64,000 nt of DNA from Enchytraeus crypticus (GCA_905160935.1 CAJHZI010000681.1:91943-155942); one strand, 5' to 3'. Counted from the stretch's first letter, positions 1 to 12,775 are shown. The notes: generated from the letters alone by a model not told the origin. Program-made: numbers and translations.

Positions 1-1880
1 TTGTACTTACAGTAAGAATCCTATTAATCGTCAACCGTAAACCTGAGTGCAAGAAGAGAATGGGATTTTATGCTCTCGTAAAGGCGCGTTGTGACAAGTT
101 CTGAAGAATTCGGTTAACTTGATTGGAGAATGAAAACCAGCGGTCAGTGTGGAAGATACGTTGGTCACATTGGAAGTCGTAGATAACGTCTAAACTCCGC
201 TTCGTTAGGCGGTTTCGTTTCTTCCTGAAGGTCGTTTCAAGGAATTCCAAAAATTTAATGATAAAGGGAATAAATATCTTCATGCCAGGTTTACGATGAA
301 AGCATCATAATTATAACGGAAACGTTTCCGACCTGAGATAGTTTGTAAGTTGCTTCAATAGCAACTTACATTGCTTGAGTCAAACTCCTCTCAGATATTA
401 GTCTATAAAAATAATAATATATCCAATCCGTTTATTTAATTTCAATCTGACAACCGCTGAGAATTACAGTACAGAAATAACTTGTCAAATTACAGATATA
501 GTAAAAGCAATGGTAACTAAGCAAATGGCCTTCAGGTCCAACCGTTAGGTTCCAGTATATACATGCATGTTTGTACTGTCATTTCCTTACCCTCTCAAGA
601 AATAGAATTTAATTTATCACAATACAAAATCTGTACCTCTATATTGCTTGAAGTGTCGATTAATCAGCTGAGGTGATTTCACGTTGAAATCCTCGGGTCA
701 CATGAATTTTTCTCTTCACTCTAAGTACATACTGACATCCTTTACTCCTACTGTATCATACTTTTGTACCTCGCCATGGATTCTTAAGCCCTTATGCTTT
801 TATGCTCTTAGATTCTTAAGCTCTTAGGCTCTTGGGTACTTGGACCCTTAGGTTCTTGGACTCTTGGATTTTTAGGCCCTTAGACTCAGACTATTTAAAC
901 TCTTAGGCTCTTAAACTCAACATTTCTTCCGGCTTTTGGATTCTTAAACTTTAACTAATTTTTATTTTAGTTTAACTGCGTGTATTTGATTTCCATGCGG
1001 TAACAGTTATCATGGATGACAATGTCACAGCTTTAACGACGATTTTTACAGCAGTGTCATAATCGATGGCGGTCTTAGAGACAGATTTATACAATTTTGA
1101 CAAGCTACTTGTAATCCTTTTCGTGATTATGTTATCTTTGCTACGGATAGTGCCAACTGGCAGCAAACTTCAATTACTATGCATATATCAGTGTGTTTAC
1201 TGTTGATGATGATATTGTTGTTGATACAGCCAGTAAACAAGGCGATCGGTAAGATTTATAAAAACAGTTTTAATACAAGAGCCTCGTTAGTATCGACCAG
1301 TTTATGAGATTTATATAGGAGTAAATTAAGAGTAATCCATAGCGTCGTGACAACAGCGTTCACGTGGAAACAATCATCAGGATGGCACTGGCAGAGTCCG
1401 GATAGCGGATTGGCACCGACTCCGTCTCCTTCCGGATCCATCAAATTCAACGCTGGACAATTTCTAATTACTAAACATCTAATTTACTAGAGAACAACAG
1501 CTCGTTGTGTGGTTGTGGCGACATATGGCATTTAACGGTAAACGGCGTTTCTGATTTCAGCTTTGCTTAATTTACAACAGCAGCGTCACACAGCGATAAG
1601 CGCTGTGGAAAAATGTTTACCCATTTTGTGAGCGATTAATCATTTAATTCTTAATTAAATGTTTACTCCCACACAATTCTAGTTATGAACTAAATAGCTT
1701 ATAATCTTGTACTAAAGATTAAAAAATGATAAAAATGCCAAATTAACAGAAATGCAAAAAACGATAGGAAAGGTCGAATAAAGTTATGTAGTCATGTACA
1801 AAAATATTGAGAGAAAGTAAGGGGGAGATAGAGACTTACTTGATGACTAGCATGGCTAAATGAAATTTTAAAAATCCAAT
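1..1880. other. Non-coding DNA, nothing recognised
   Basis: I see no gene, RNA or transposon here. The only internal structure is a degenerate run of CTTAGG/CTTGGA-like words at about 780-950. The few open frames are short, lack domains and look like chance. Confidence 0.5.
780..950. repeat. Degenerate short tandem repeat (TTCTTAGGCTC-like)
   Basis: Successive words such as GATTCTTAAG, CTCTTAGGCTC and CTTGGACCC recur every 10-13 bases. It reads as an old, diverged minisatellite. Confidence 0.55.
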
Positions 1881-1922
1881 TCTTAATTCCATAAATAAGC
1901 TAATAATAATAACACTCTGTCA

Positions 1923-1933
1923 ATAGCTCTCCC

Positions 1934-1969
<36 letters not shown>

Positions 1970-1970
1970 A
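1923..1970. repeat. (CT)n microsatellite
   Basis: CT-rich dinucleotide tract followed by a short (CA)n run. Confidence 0.9.
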
Positions 1971-2348
1971 TACACACACACTCTTTTTCTTTCTCTGATG
2001 TTCTCTCGAGCGGCAGGTTCTATGCTTACTTCAACTCGCAATCTGTTTTCAAGCTTCCAATCATTCGTTCTGACGATCCACAAGTTAATCCTTATAAAAT
2101 GCTCTGCACTTCTCAATGTAACCTATCTTTGAAAAAATACGCAGGATATGGTTTCCCTTTGCCTTCATCTTTTCTGCATTTGTCGCGTCTTACGGCACTT
2201 GCAGATTGAGAATTGTTCTATTTTTTATTGACTGGGGCACAACAATATATTACTCTGTGTGATTTATGAGAAAAGGTTGATCAAAGTTAAATTTTTTCGC
2301 TAATGTTTTAGCCGAATGCTAGAGTCCAATGGTATCATCTAAAAAGTA

Positions 2349-2432
2349 AAGCTAAGGTAATCGCCAGATTCCTCACTCGTAAGCGATGTAATTGACGGGC
2401 GAGCCAAGGTTTTAAACCCCGCACGTACTGTT
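2349..2432 (-). repeat. SINE-A copy, partial, diverged
   Basis: Reverse-oriented piece of the dispersed tRNA-derived family. It has the tail core (TCCTCACTCG, AAGCGATGT) and the B-box side (TTTTAAACCCCGCAC), but the A-box end is missing. A forward copy lies about 200 bp downstream, so the two form a loose inverted pair. Confidence 0.7.
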
Positions 2433-2635
2433 CGGCGGGGTTCATATAATTATACTGCCTATGCATATCGATGAGAAAACGTCGCGTAGACTGAGCGACA
2501 ATGAGGGTCGAGACAACAAAGACTTGACGTGATCACAACAACCTCGGCTGTGTGGTTGACATCGTATATGATGGGACTGTCTAAACAAGCAACACGTCAG
2601 TTGTTCCAGACCAAGCTGTAAGTCAGGACTATATT

Positions 2636-2775
2636 GGCTGGAGCCAGTGGCGAAGTCGGTGAGATACTCGACTGCGGATCAGTAAGTGCGGGGTTCAAAT
2701 ACTGGGTTCGCCCGTCACTGACATCGCTTTCGAGTGAGGAAACTGACGTTAAGCTTAGCATTTAGCTTAGCTTTA
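2636..2775 (+). repeat. SINE-A copy (tRNA-derived SINE)
   Basis: Near-complete forward copy. It begins GGCTGGAGCCAGTGGCGAAG, with a pol III A-box-like TGGCGAAGTCGG, then a B-box-like GGTTCAAATAC about 45 bp on. A body with GTCACTGACATCGCTTTCGA follows, then the tail core GTGAGGAAACTGACGTTAA. Spacing of the boxes and the many copies in both orientations across the window support a tRNA-derived SINE. Confidence 0.85.
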
Positions 2776-2980
2776 CTGTGGAGTTGTAGGATGGAACCAA
2801 ACATCAATTGAGAGAGGAATCAGGACAAAGAGTTGTAATGTCAGGTAGACTCAAAGCTATATACCATTACGTAGCTGCAAGATAAAGTGAAACTGTTAAG
2901 AGAGAAAAGTCTGAAGAAAATTAGTCTTGAAAAGCCTGTAGATTAGCCGAAATAGTCTACTTAAAATAATGTTTGTTTAC

Positions 2981-3025
2981 TCTCTTTCTCTCTCCCCCTC
3001 TCTTTCTCTCTCCTCTCTTTCTCTT

Positions 3026-3060
<35 letters not shown>
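2981..3060. repeat. (CT)n microsatellite
   Basis: CT-rich tract. The serine/leucine-rich frame across it is a by-product of the repeat. Confidence 0.9.
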
Positions 3061-3062
<2 letters not shown>

Positions 3063-3462
3063 CTCCTATCCCCCTCCTCTCTCTCACGTGTTCTGAGAAA
3101 GCAGGTTCAATGTATACATTCCTATTCAAAATAATTCCCATTTTCATCATAGGTGAAAAGAGTGCGACAACGATCGGCAAAAATAGTGGAAGCGAATCAT
3201 AAAAATATATCTATGGAAGTTACTAATAATCAAAAAAGACAATTTCTCAAGAAAATGTGTCACTAATACGGCTTTTCAATGACTAAGTCAGCTCCTGCAT
3301 GTTAGTCGTCTCTGAAGACACGTTAAGTAAAATGTGAGTCTATTCCTATATAGCCAGATATAACACATGCAATATTGACTGATAATTATCTAATTATATA
3401 CCTTATAGAATCTTAGAAATAAAATAATACTCAACCTTACAGAATAAAAAGAACAACTAAAG

Positions 3463-3490
3463 GATATATATATATATATATATATATATC
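3463..3490. repeat. (TA)n tract at the edge of a dispersed element
   Basis: Perfect TA dinucleotides directly abutting the family-D element that begins at about 3489. Confidence 0.85.
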
Positions 3491-3722
3491 TCAGTGCACT
3501 GCCTACTGGTAGGTCCATTGTATATAACTTTTCCACTCTTCTCTGTCCTCCGTTTTCCTCTGCAAGTCTACATATGAGTGGAACTTTAAATCATCTATAA
3601 ATACTCATTCTTGTTGTTATATACCAGTTTCGTGGGGGATTCTGCTTATGACGAGGTGGGCCCCCTTTGCTTTCCTCAGCTTCGACTAGCAATCACTGGG
3701 CAGGGGGGTCATTCCCTGAGAA
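3489..3722 (+). repeat. Dispersed element, family D, copy 1
   Basis: About 235 bp that recurs in reverse at about 30038-30262. Shared blocks in order are TCAGTGCACTGCCTAC, then TCTACATATGAGTGGA (diverged), TTTAAATCATCTA, GGGGGATTCTGCTTAT, GGTGGGCCCCCT, CTCAGCTTCGACTA and GTCATTCCCTGAG. Both copies border a simple repeat at the same end ((TA)n here, (GA)n there), as expected of a retroposed element that grows a microsatellite. I see no pol III boxes and no coding domain. Class unknown. Confidence 0.7.
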
Positions 3723-4880
3723 AACAACCCTATTTACCCAAAGAATATATATTAAGAATATTAAAGAAGCTTTCTGTTCTATTTATTTGCCTCTAGGCGT
3801 AATCTCTCATGTTAATGTAGAGTATAGTATAAAATAGGTTTAGATGAACTGAAAGAAATCACGTCAATAAAACCAATCATCAAAGCGATCAAACAAATGC
3901 CGAAGATAAATGGCGTTAGAGAAAAAGAACTGGAGATAAGAAACTGCAAAATGAGAATCACTGATTGAAGAGAACTGGATGCAGTTGAACATTTATAGCT
4001 GAGAGAAACGTAACGAATATTTTAATTTATTGCACAGACGTTAGGCCATATGTAAATCCATAGATCAACCAACAGCAGTATGGTTGCTGTAAACAGTAAA
4101 TCAAATACTTCCGTGTTGCAAGAAGCTCTTTTCAAAAGCTAAAAACAAACTTCGAAGTTTGTTAACGTCTGAATCATGGTGCTAGTAATTCCTTCAAAAC
4201 GTAAGTTACCAATATTTACAGAATTTCTTTGTAAGGTATCGAGCGGTAAAATCACATCAAAATAATGTTTTGATTTTAAAATTTAATATCTTTTATTACA
4301 AAAGTGTTTCCATACTATGTCAGTGGTTTTACTTTGAACGTATCAAGGCATAAAGCCAGAAGTCTGCAAGTTGAACCAACCTGAACAGTACATATAACCT
4401 GAACAGTACTACATACTCACATGCCGCTTTCACGCTCCAAGAAGTGCAATCAATCGATTAACTTAATAAAGTAATCCGTTCACGAAAGGTTATGCCTTCT
4501 CCACACCTTAATGTAGCCTAATGCTTGGGAATAATTAAATAATATGGATTTTGACATGATTTTCCGTAGTTGTCCTCAGTTTTTTCTAAGTCGCCTCTTG
4601 CGAAACGTACACAGTTTACGTACAGTCTAGTTTTCAGTGTCCCGCACACAACACGGGAATCACCCAATATATATGTCCCATATTAGCGGTCAATTCAACA
4701 CCTCAAAAGATTCTATTTACTTAAGGGACTAGGTGATTTCTAAGAAATTCTTACTCCTCAGTATGTATGCTGGTCAGCACTAAAGCAACACGTTCGACTA
4801 GCTATATTCAAACTCTACTCAATCTAATGTAAGACTTACATAATGATGCTCATTTAAACATCAATAATACGCATCAATAA

Positions 4881-4968
4881 AGCTTTTACAGCTAAGATTA
4901 ACGTCAGTTTCCTCACTCCAAAGCGCTGTTAGTGACGAGCGGGCCCAGGACTTGAACCACGCACATAC
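4881..4968 (-). repeat. SINE-A copy, truncated
   Basis: Reverse copy: AGCT, GTTAACGTCA-like core, TCCTCACTC and ACTTGAACCACGCAC. It stops after the B-box region, where an ACTAGAACTAGCACTA repeat and (TA)n begin. Confidence 0.75.
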
Positions 4969-5011
4969 ACTAGAACTAGCACTAGCACTATATACATGTA
5001 TATATATACAT

Positions 5012-5048
<37 letters not shown>

Positions 5049-5079
5049 CTAGAATTAGCACTAGCACTATATATACATG

Positions 5080-5160
<81 letters not shown>
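4969..5160. repeat. ACTAGCACTA repeats and long (TA)n
   Basis: Two blocks of CTAGAATTAGCACTAGCAC-like sequence, each followed by TACATGTATATA and a (TA)n run; the second run is over 70 bp. The Tyr/Ile-rich open frames here are repeat artefacts. Confidence 0.9.
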
Positions 5161-5161
<1 letters not shown>

Positions 5162-5392
5162 TAACTGACCCTATCTGTCACTTGTGCTCTACTTGCTATA
5201 CGCTATACTGAGTTACAGGCACTATCACTCTAACACTACATTCAGCTTACTCCACTTCATCCACAGCGCCTGCTGGACTTCCTGCCGCACACAGGATACG
5301 CTCCGGTACTGTCTCCAGTGGTTCCCAAACTTCTCTCCGCTTCCATATCCTTCTCCTCATTAAGGACGATCGCAGTCTCAATTAAGGTTCTT

Positions 5393-5516
5393 AATGACGA
5401 CGTCGGTAAGATACTTGACCGCGGATCAGTGTATGCGGGGTTCAATTCTGGGCTCGACCGTCTCTGACACCGCTTGCGAGTGAGGAAACTGACGTTAACC
5501 TTAGCTTTACGAGCTT
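5393..5516 (+). repeat. SINE-A copy, 5'-truncated
   Basis: Forward copy beginning within the A-box (CGTCGGTAAGATACTTGACC). B-box-like GGTTCAATTCT and tail core GTGAGGAAACTGACGTTAAC are intact, ending in TTAGCTTTACGAGCTT. Confidence 0.85.
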
Positions 5517-6221
5517 CAATTTACTCCAGTAACGCATGCCGCTTTAGCTTTATTTAGCTATTAGGATTGAATCTCTCAATCGATGATAATGCCTTAGACT
5601 AGACAAAGAAAATATATGCATGTATAACAATTATCCATGGCTCAAAATAGAGCTATCTAAATCTATATAAGCGAATAGTACTACTAATAGTAATCTTTTA
5701 AATGTAGTGATGCTTTTTTGGACATGCCCATCTCTTTTCGTCGCCTCTTTTTTCTTTTCTTAGACTGTACATTCTGGCCATTTTGCCTCGGATTATGGAC
5801 TTGCACTGTTTTTCTTTCTCTTTGGTCTTTTCATACTCAAGCTAATTTAACCTATTGCAATCCCTATCCCTTCCGTCCTTGACCTAATCTTGCTAACATA
5901 AGGGTATTTTTGTTAACCTTGCAATTGTAGAGAAATTGGGAGTGAACTTATAGCTTGTGCCCAATTTAACTTAGAAAGCAATGAAGAAATTCCAGACCAT
6001 TCAATTAGCAGGCTTGACATTCTCTGTTCCTAATTGATGGTCCATTTGTTCTTAGGAGCCTCTAAAGTTCACAATTCTTTTGTAGCAAATCTTAGCAACT
6101 AATTGCCGGGCCGAGAAGTTGATTGGATGAAAAGAGATCAACTCAGCTGCACTTGTAAATATATCTCTAGCTTATAGCTCTATCCTAATCCCACCCCATC
6201 ATGTCAACGTGCCAATATGTT

Positions 6222-6352
6222 ACCGGACTGAGCCGTTGGATTGTTGGCAAGTTGTTTGACAGCGGATCAGTAGGTGCAGGGTTAAAATCCAGTGATCTTT
6301 CACTGGCATGCTATTCGAGCAGGAAACTGATGTTGAACTTGGCTTTAGTTTT
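6222..6352 (+). repeat. SINE-A copy, strongly diverged
   Basis: Recognisable by GCGGATCAGTAGGTGCAGGG, GGTTAAAATCC (altered B-box) and CAGGAAACTGATGTTGAAC. It is older than the neighbouring copies. Confidence 0.65.
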
Positions 6353-6362
6353 GACTTTAGTT

Positions 6363-6630
6363 ATCCCGTGATCTATTTTACATATCCCCAAATATATCCT
6401 ACCTTATCCTATAAGACACCTTCAAGCTATCTATAAACATATTCTACCTTATCTCAAGACATCATCTACCCATCCCTAAAAATATTCTACCCAATCCCAA
6501 CTCTTACTTAACCCTTAACCAATCATACCCCATCCTTAACATATCCCTAAGCATATTCTACGGTTCTACCCTATCCCTAAACATATTCTACTTTATTCCT
6601 CTCTGACTATATTCTAAACTACCTTAAACA
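6363..6630. repeat. Degenerate minisatellite (CATATTCTACCYTATCCC-like)
   Basis: Words CATATTCTAC, CCTTATCC and CCCTAAACATATTCTAC recur roughly every 25-35 bp with much divergence. No coding potential. Confidence 0.6.
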
Positions 6631-7720
6631 TATAAGTATGAATATATACCATGGACCTGCCACAACGATGAACACTAGTGAGAGAATAATTCTCCTCTGA
6701 ATATAAAGAGACGAAACCAAGCTGAACATAAATATGTACATACCTGTGTCAGATGGATTTTAAGTAGGAATTTAACACAAGATTGTGTAACTTTTATTGT
6801 AAAAAAACTAAAGGAAACTAAAGCGGCATTGGAGCCACTGATTTCAATCTAGTGCCCTTTGATCAAAAGTTAGACAACACACTGACATTGCTACTGCATC
6901 AGAGAGACAATGTTTTCTAAATTCTGATAATATTTTCGATAAATAACATTATATTCGTGCAATGTAGAGACACGCTACTGCCGCCACTAATGAGTCTTAT
7001 CTTGAATGTAGTTTAGAGGAATCTCAGTGAAGATCTTCATGGAGAACATGAAACAAGAGTCACGTACCTACGTGACTACATCAGAGACTGCCGCATTATA
7101 TACACACGAGTCTCAAGTCCTTCACTCCAGGTGTCTGCAGAGAATGCATCAGTGGTAGCGGAGAGGGATTTAAATCCTTAAGTAACGCGATCAATTCCCA
7201 ATGCTGCTGCTGTGGTAGCATCTGTGGTGAATCAGCTGATTTTCTCTAATAAAGCGTCAATTAGTTTGTCTTTAATATCCCGCTAAACAGAAATTAGGAA
7301 ATAAATCTGAATTTCTCAGTTTTGAAATGTTATCTGCACACTTTGTCTTCTGTTATGCAGGTGTTAATGTCCCGGATTGACCTGAGATGTCTGATGGAAT
7401 TGCTGATAAGTCTATTGAAAGATAACTAACTAGTTTTGTTGACTTTGATCTCATCTATTCTCCATTCAGTTTAAACGTTGCGTATTTTACTGAGACTGGT
7501 TGATATAGCATTCCGTTGTATTGAAAAATGAAGTAGAGAAGACGGAAATGAATTCATTTTACTATTTCATAGTAAAATATTCTCAAATTTTTAATGATAA
7601 AATATAACGAAGAAACTGTCGTCAATTTTAGATAGCATTGACAACGTACAAACATGAAGACGAACCCTTAAATGTTGATTCTAGTAGAAATCTGTGAATG
7701 GTCTCGAAATTTCAATCCCT

Positions 7721-7813
7721 AGGCTCTCTCTCACTCTGAATTTCTCAAAGTCTCTCCCTAACTTCCTTACACGCAACCTCCCTCGCTCTCTACCTCTCTC
7801 TCTCCCTCCCTCC

Positions 7814-7862
<49 letters not shown>
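7721..7862. repeat. (CT)n followed by (TA)n
   Basis: CT-rich tract turning abruptly into TA dinucleotides. Confidence 0.9.
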
Positions 7863-7865
<3 letters not shown>

Positions 7866-8465
7866 GTGTTTATTGTACAGTCAGATAACAGGTCCACTGT
7901 ACATATTTTTAATCATAATTCTGAATGTCATTCACTAATGAACACTTCAAATTGTCCACTAATTCCTTCTTTAAATCGGACACAACGGTTATACTTTAGA
8001 AAATCCTTCCTCCTGTATCTTCTTCGTAACCACATGTTGAGACATTGGCAAAGAACGAAAACGATTGATAAATTTGGTTGCCACTTGTTGGGCGAAAGTT
8101 GTAATATCGAAAGCTATGTAGAGCTAACAACAACAACAACATTGTAAGCATTACTCTAGCACTTATTTATAGCACTCATTCACTTCTTATCAAAAGCACG
8201 TTGTCTAGAATTAGGGTCCAGTCAGTGAGTACGACAGTATAAAACACCTAGAAGCATGAATTCTGTATTTACTGGAATAACCGGTACTTGTTATACCTAA
8301 TAGTACTCTTCTTCGGACTGACTTCCCGGATTTTGGCTTGCATCGTTTTGGACCCCACACTCTGCTCATCGGATTGGATTTAGTGCCATAGTGTTCAATG
8401 TTGTCATGGACGACAGTAGCACTCTAATTCTTTTGTTGTTGTTGTCGTTATACCTCAAGATACAA

Positions 8466-9045
8466 ACATTTATTGGGTGTATGTACCCAAGACATTGGGT
8501 GTATGTGCCCCAAACATTGGGTGTATGTATCCAAGACATTGGGTGTATGTACCCAATACATTGGGTGTATGTACCAAAGACATTTGGTGTATGTACCCAA
8601 GACATTGGGTGTATGTAGCCAAGACATTGGATATATGTAGCCAAGACATTGGGCGTATGTACCCAAAACATTGGGTGTATGTACCCAAGACATTGGGTGT
8701 ATGTACCAAAGACATTGGGTGTATGTAGCCAAGACATTGGATATATGTAGCCAAGACATTGGGTGTATGTACCCAAAACATAGGGTGTATGTACCCAAGA
8801 CATTGGGTGTATGTACCCAAAACATTGGGTGTATATACCCAAGACATTGAATGTATGTACCCAAGACATTGGGTGTATGTACCCAAGACAATTGGTGTAT
8901 GTATCCAAGACATTGGGTGTATGTATCCAAGACATTGGATGTATGTACACAAGACATTGGGTGTATGTACACAAGACATTGGATGTATGTACCCAAGATA
9001 TTGGGTGTATGTACCCAAGACATTGAATGTATATACCCATTACAC
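8466..9045. repeat. 22-bp palindromic minisatellite, about 26 copies
   Basis: The unit holds TGGGTGTATGTACCCA, an inverted repeat (TGGGT...ACCCA, loop GTATGT), joined by AGACAT. Every unit can therefore form a small hairpin. The period of 22 is not a multiple of three and the unit lacks stops, which explains the overlapping open frames on both strands; none is a gene. Variants such as CCAAAACA, CCAAATAC and GATATATGTAG appear in neighbouring copies, suggesting local duplication of blocks. Confidence 0.95.
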
Positions 9046-9340
9046 GGGTGTAAAATAAAAAATATTCTTTGATTTCTTTTCAATAATTTTCTGGCAACTG
9101 TGTTTAAAAAAACATAATTTTAAATATTTTTTTACTCCTTCATAACAATTTTTCAGGTTATATATAATTTTTCCTTAAAAATATTTTTAATTTTTTCATT
9201 CTAGACCTATTGTTTAATTTTAAAGTAGAAATTAAAATTTACTTTAAAAACATTTCTACTATAGAGGGTTTCATACCCTTTCTGATGATCAAAAAATGTC
9301 TGAAAATCTCTAATCGCAATAAACTAAGTAAAAGTAAAGA

Positions 9341-9560
9341 CGCAATATAGTGAAATGATCAACTATGTTAATATCTATCATTTCTTAACTCCATAAGTTT
9401 AAACCGTTAGGAAATTTAGTCCATTTTCCGTTTAACCAGTTCAGTCCGAGATTTTACTCTCAGATCAGCGCGGCTGGGATTCGAACCTACGAGAGTTCAA
9501 TTCACCTCAGGATCTGTCATTTAAAAGCTCATGTAGTTAACCACTGAGCTATTGAGCCAT
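9341..9560 (-). repeat. SINE-B copy (second tRNA-derived SINE)
   Basis: Read on the minus strand it starts at GGCTCAATAGCTCAGTGG, an excellent tRNA A-box (TAGCTCAGTGG). It has a perfect B-box GGTTCGAATCC about 70 bp later, then an unrelated ~150-bp body ending in TCACTATATTGCG. The long A-to-B spacing is unusual for a tRNA. Copies at 14335 and 51690 share body and orientation. This one keeps the fullest head. Confidence 0.85.
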
Positions 9561-9820
9561 GCTACTGAGAAGTAATATTAACTGGCCTACAATCCATCCA
9601 GTCTTTTCATGTTTTACAGATCCACTAGTGGACATTGCATCAATGAATCCAGATTTATGAGAAATAATGTTTGTCTTATCATAGTCTCTTATAACCTGCT
9701 CGATATAAAGAATACACAGATTTTATGCATGAGAGCTGTTCCACATGTAGACAGGTTAAATGCATAACCATTCACAACAGTGGGTAAGATAAAACCTGGG
9801 CACTTGTGGTTTAGAAGTAA

Positions 9821-9950
9821 AAAAGCTAATGTTAACGTCAGTTTCCTCACTCGAAAGCTGTATGTCAGTGACGGGAGAGCCCAGGATTTGAACCCCGCAT
9901 ATACTGATCCTCGGTCGAGTATTTTACGGACTTCGCCACTGGCTCCAGCC
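9821..9950 (-). repeat. SINE-A copy, near-complete
   Basis: Reverse copy ending in CGCCACTGGCTCCAGCC, with TTTGAACCCCGCA (B-box complement) and AACGTCAGTTTCCTCACTCG (tail core). Confidence 0.88.
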
Positions 9951-10254
9951 AAGTGTCCTTAGAGTCCTTAGCATCTAGTTCTCTGCCTCATTAATCCGTA
10001 AAATCAGTAACACATTTTGAAGGAATAATGACATTAGTGAGGTATTTTAATGAGCTAAAAACCTAAAATGAGTTTGATTAACGTATAAACAACTTGCATT
10101 TTGTTACATCATGCATTTTTTTATTGCTGACTATCTTTGTTTTATATGTGCTTGTACAATTATGTCGTAGTTTTGAAATAAACTGAGTATGAATCTACAC
10201 AGAGCTAAGGAATATGCCTGTAAATATATGACATTGTACGTGTCCATCCCCACT

Positions 10255-10350
10255 CGAGCTTATCCACACGAGCTTATCCACACGAGCTTATCCACACGAG
10301 CTTATCCACACGAGCTTATCCACACTAGCTTATCCATACGAGCTTATATA
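10255..10350. repeat. 14-bp minisatellite (CTTATCCACACGAG), about 7 copies
   Basis: Consecutive GAGCTTATCCACAC units with one or two substitutions, followed by (GA)n/(GATA)n at 10366-10430. Confidence 0.9.
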
Positions 10351-10365
10351 TCCGAGATAGATGCT

Positions 10366-10430
10366 AGAGAGAGAGAGAGATAGATAGATAGATAGAGAGA
10401 GAGAGAAAGATATAGAGAGAGAGAGAATCA
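10366..10430. repeat. (GA)n / (GATA)n microsatellite
   Basis: Purine-rich simple repeat with a short GATA run in the middle. Confidence 0.9.
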
Positions 10431-10545
10431 TGAGAGGGACTATTGGAGAGATTGAGGCATTTTTCTTCCGTTCATTTAGTCAGATTATTTTTTTCGATAA
10501 AAGCAACTTGAAAGCGAGGCGGGTTGAATATATATTACCACACTT

Positions 10546-10655
10546 GGTGAGTGAGTGAGTGAGTGAGTGAGTGAGTGAGTGAGTGAGTGAGTGAGTGAGT
10601 GAGTGAGTGAGTGAGTGAGTGAGTGAGTGAGTGAGTGAGTGAGTGAGTGAGTGAC
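10546..10655. repeat. (GAGT)n tetranucleotide tract
   Basis: About 27 almost perfect GAGT units. The low divergence suggests recent slippage. Confidence 0.95.
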
Positions 10656-10761
10656 AAACGAACGAATTTTAATAAACTTAATAAAATAATAGGAAATAGA
10701 AATAACGGTATACACAAAGTGAGAGGTAGAGACGGATGGTGGAAGGACATGTGAGAAAGAT

Positions 10762-10816
<55 letters not shown>

Positions 10817-10818
10817 TA
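10762..10818. repeat. (GA)n microsatellite
   Basis: Pure GA run. Confidence 0.95.
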
Positions 10819-11470
10819 ATGACAAAGAAGAAATAACAGCGGCTGAGCAAGTTCTAAGTACTCCTAAGGAACAGGAAATGGAAAAGGAGGCAGGAAATAA
10901 ATGGTCTTTCTGGGAGGATGGAGAGGTTCAGTTTTTGATTAAAATAGAGTTCAGAAAGGTTATCGACGCAAGCGATGATGAAAGAAGAAGCTCTTAATTG
11001 TTACTCCTCTGCTCAGTACGCGCAACCGATGAGCTGCTGTGATTTAGATTAAGTCAAAAGTAGGACGTGAATTAATCAGCATAAATTAAGCGACGAGCTG
11101 TTTCTCTTATCTCAAATCGAAACTCTCACATACAGTACATCTCGCATCTCTTCAGTGTTCTCATATCTCAGCTTCAGATTGAGATTTTTGTTTTCATCAA
11201 TTGTCTGCTGACGTATGACCCACGAGTCAATGACTCTGTCAACAAACCCATGGTCGTATAATATGCACTCATTTGATCCGTTCATTAATTCTGCGAAGAG
11301 AGGTGCATCCAGAAAAGTGCTGGTTTTCTCCAGTTATACTATGCTAACACATTAATATGTCTGTAACGTAATCAGTAATCAATTTAATTTTTATGATTGA
11401 ACCATTAATTATGATTTATTATTGTTAGTTATTGTGAATTACAACTGAACCAGTAAGTATGATATATTAA

Positions 11471-11605
11471 AAAGCTGGTAAAGCTAAGGTTAACGTCAGT
11501 TTCCTCCCTCGAAAGCGATGTCACTGACGGGCGAGCCCAGGATTTGAACCTGCACCTACTGATCCGCGGTGGAATATCTTACCGCCTTCGCCACTGGCTC
11601 CAGCC
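11471..11605 (-). repeat. SINE-A copy, full length
   Basis: Reverse copy from AAAGCTGGTAAAGCTAAGG to CACTGGCTCCAGCC; it carries all family blocks and serves as a good reference copy. Confidence 0.9.
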
Positions 11606-12549
11606 CATAATTACTAGTAATTACTGAGATACTAATGGTAATTATTACTAGTAATAACTACTAGTAATTGTTGTTAATTATTACAGCTGATTCATTATTT
11701 ATCACAGAGAAGATCAATCATTTTCCTCTAAAATACGAGACAGAGTAGTATATCGATTTCATTGAAATACTCACATTGTTACCATTATGCCTAAACATAA
11801 TTTTTATTTGAATTATGTAAACCCACTTTAACCGCACTTTGGTATCATAATTTCTCACGACAGTAACCAAAAGACTTTACTCTTTTAACAGTAATTAGAT
11901 GATAGTAACAGTAAATAGCAGTATTAGCATGCGTATTACGGCACATTTATTTCCATGAGCGCATCCTTTTAAACACAACTGCCGTACGACGAATCAAGAG
12001 CTCTTGCTCAGATGAAATTTAAATCCTTCAACAAAAAATATCCCAACTTTTCACGATTAAATCATAAAAGCTGCAATAAATTTGTTTTTCCTGATTTATT
12101 GTGAAAACAATAGTAAAGTTTCAATTTTTATCAGGAATTAACAGTAGAAATTTGAATATTTTCGCATCACTGACCATTTTACCCTTAAGTAGTTCCTCAA
12201 CCGCTTCTGTGTTTTTCAAATAATCTATCATTTATTTGAAGACTTTCTTTGGCTTATTTTACATGTCATAAATTCAAAACAAGAAAAAACAAAATGTCAA
12301 CCTTCAACGGAGAAACAGCTTAATGCTTTGTAAAACAATCCACAAACGTCCCTCATAACGTATTCCTGTCACGTGACACGTCTACCGCTTGTCCTGGGAT
12401 TTGATATTCGAAGAGGAAACGTCATATTCCTGACGACCGTCGTGCAGGTGTTCTGTGGAATAGCGACATTCCAGTAATCCCTAACATTCCTCTCCGTCAG
12501 CCATTAACATGACCTTACCCGCATCCCTGGATAGAGAAATTTACTGCAG

Positions 12550-12551
<2 letters not shown>

Positions 12552-12613
<62 letters not shown>

Positions 12614-12708
12614 ATATATAGTTTTTTTAAATAAACATAGTTTATTTTTTAAAAAACCTATACTACATAAAATTATATAGTTATTAGTTTTAAAAAGTTG
12701 TATTGTTA

Positions 12709-12772
<64 letters not shown>

Positions 12773-12775
12773 ACT
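12552..12775. repeat. Two (TA)n tracts with (CT)n between
   Basis: (TA)n at 12552-12608, AT-rich spacer, then (CT)n passing into (TA)n at 12713-12770. Confidence 0.9.

Noticed and set aside
7140-7200. tRNA-like boxes (CAGTGGTAGCGG, CGATCAATTCCC)
   Set aside because: Box spacing is short, no stem pairing and no second copy in the window.
8366-9083. Overlapping open frames of 180-224 codons on both strands
   Set aside because: All come from the 22-bp minisatellite, which has no stops in any frame.
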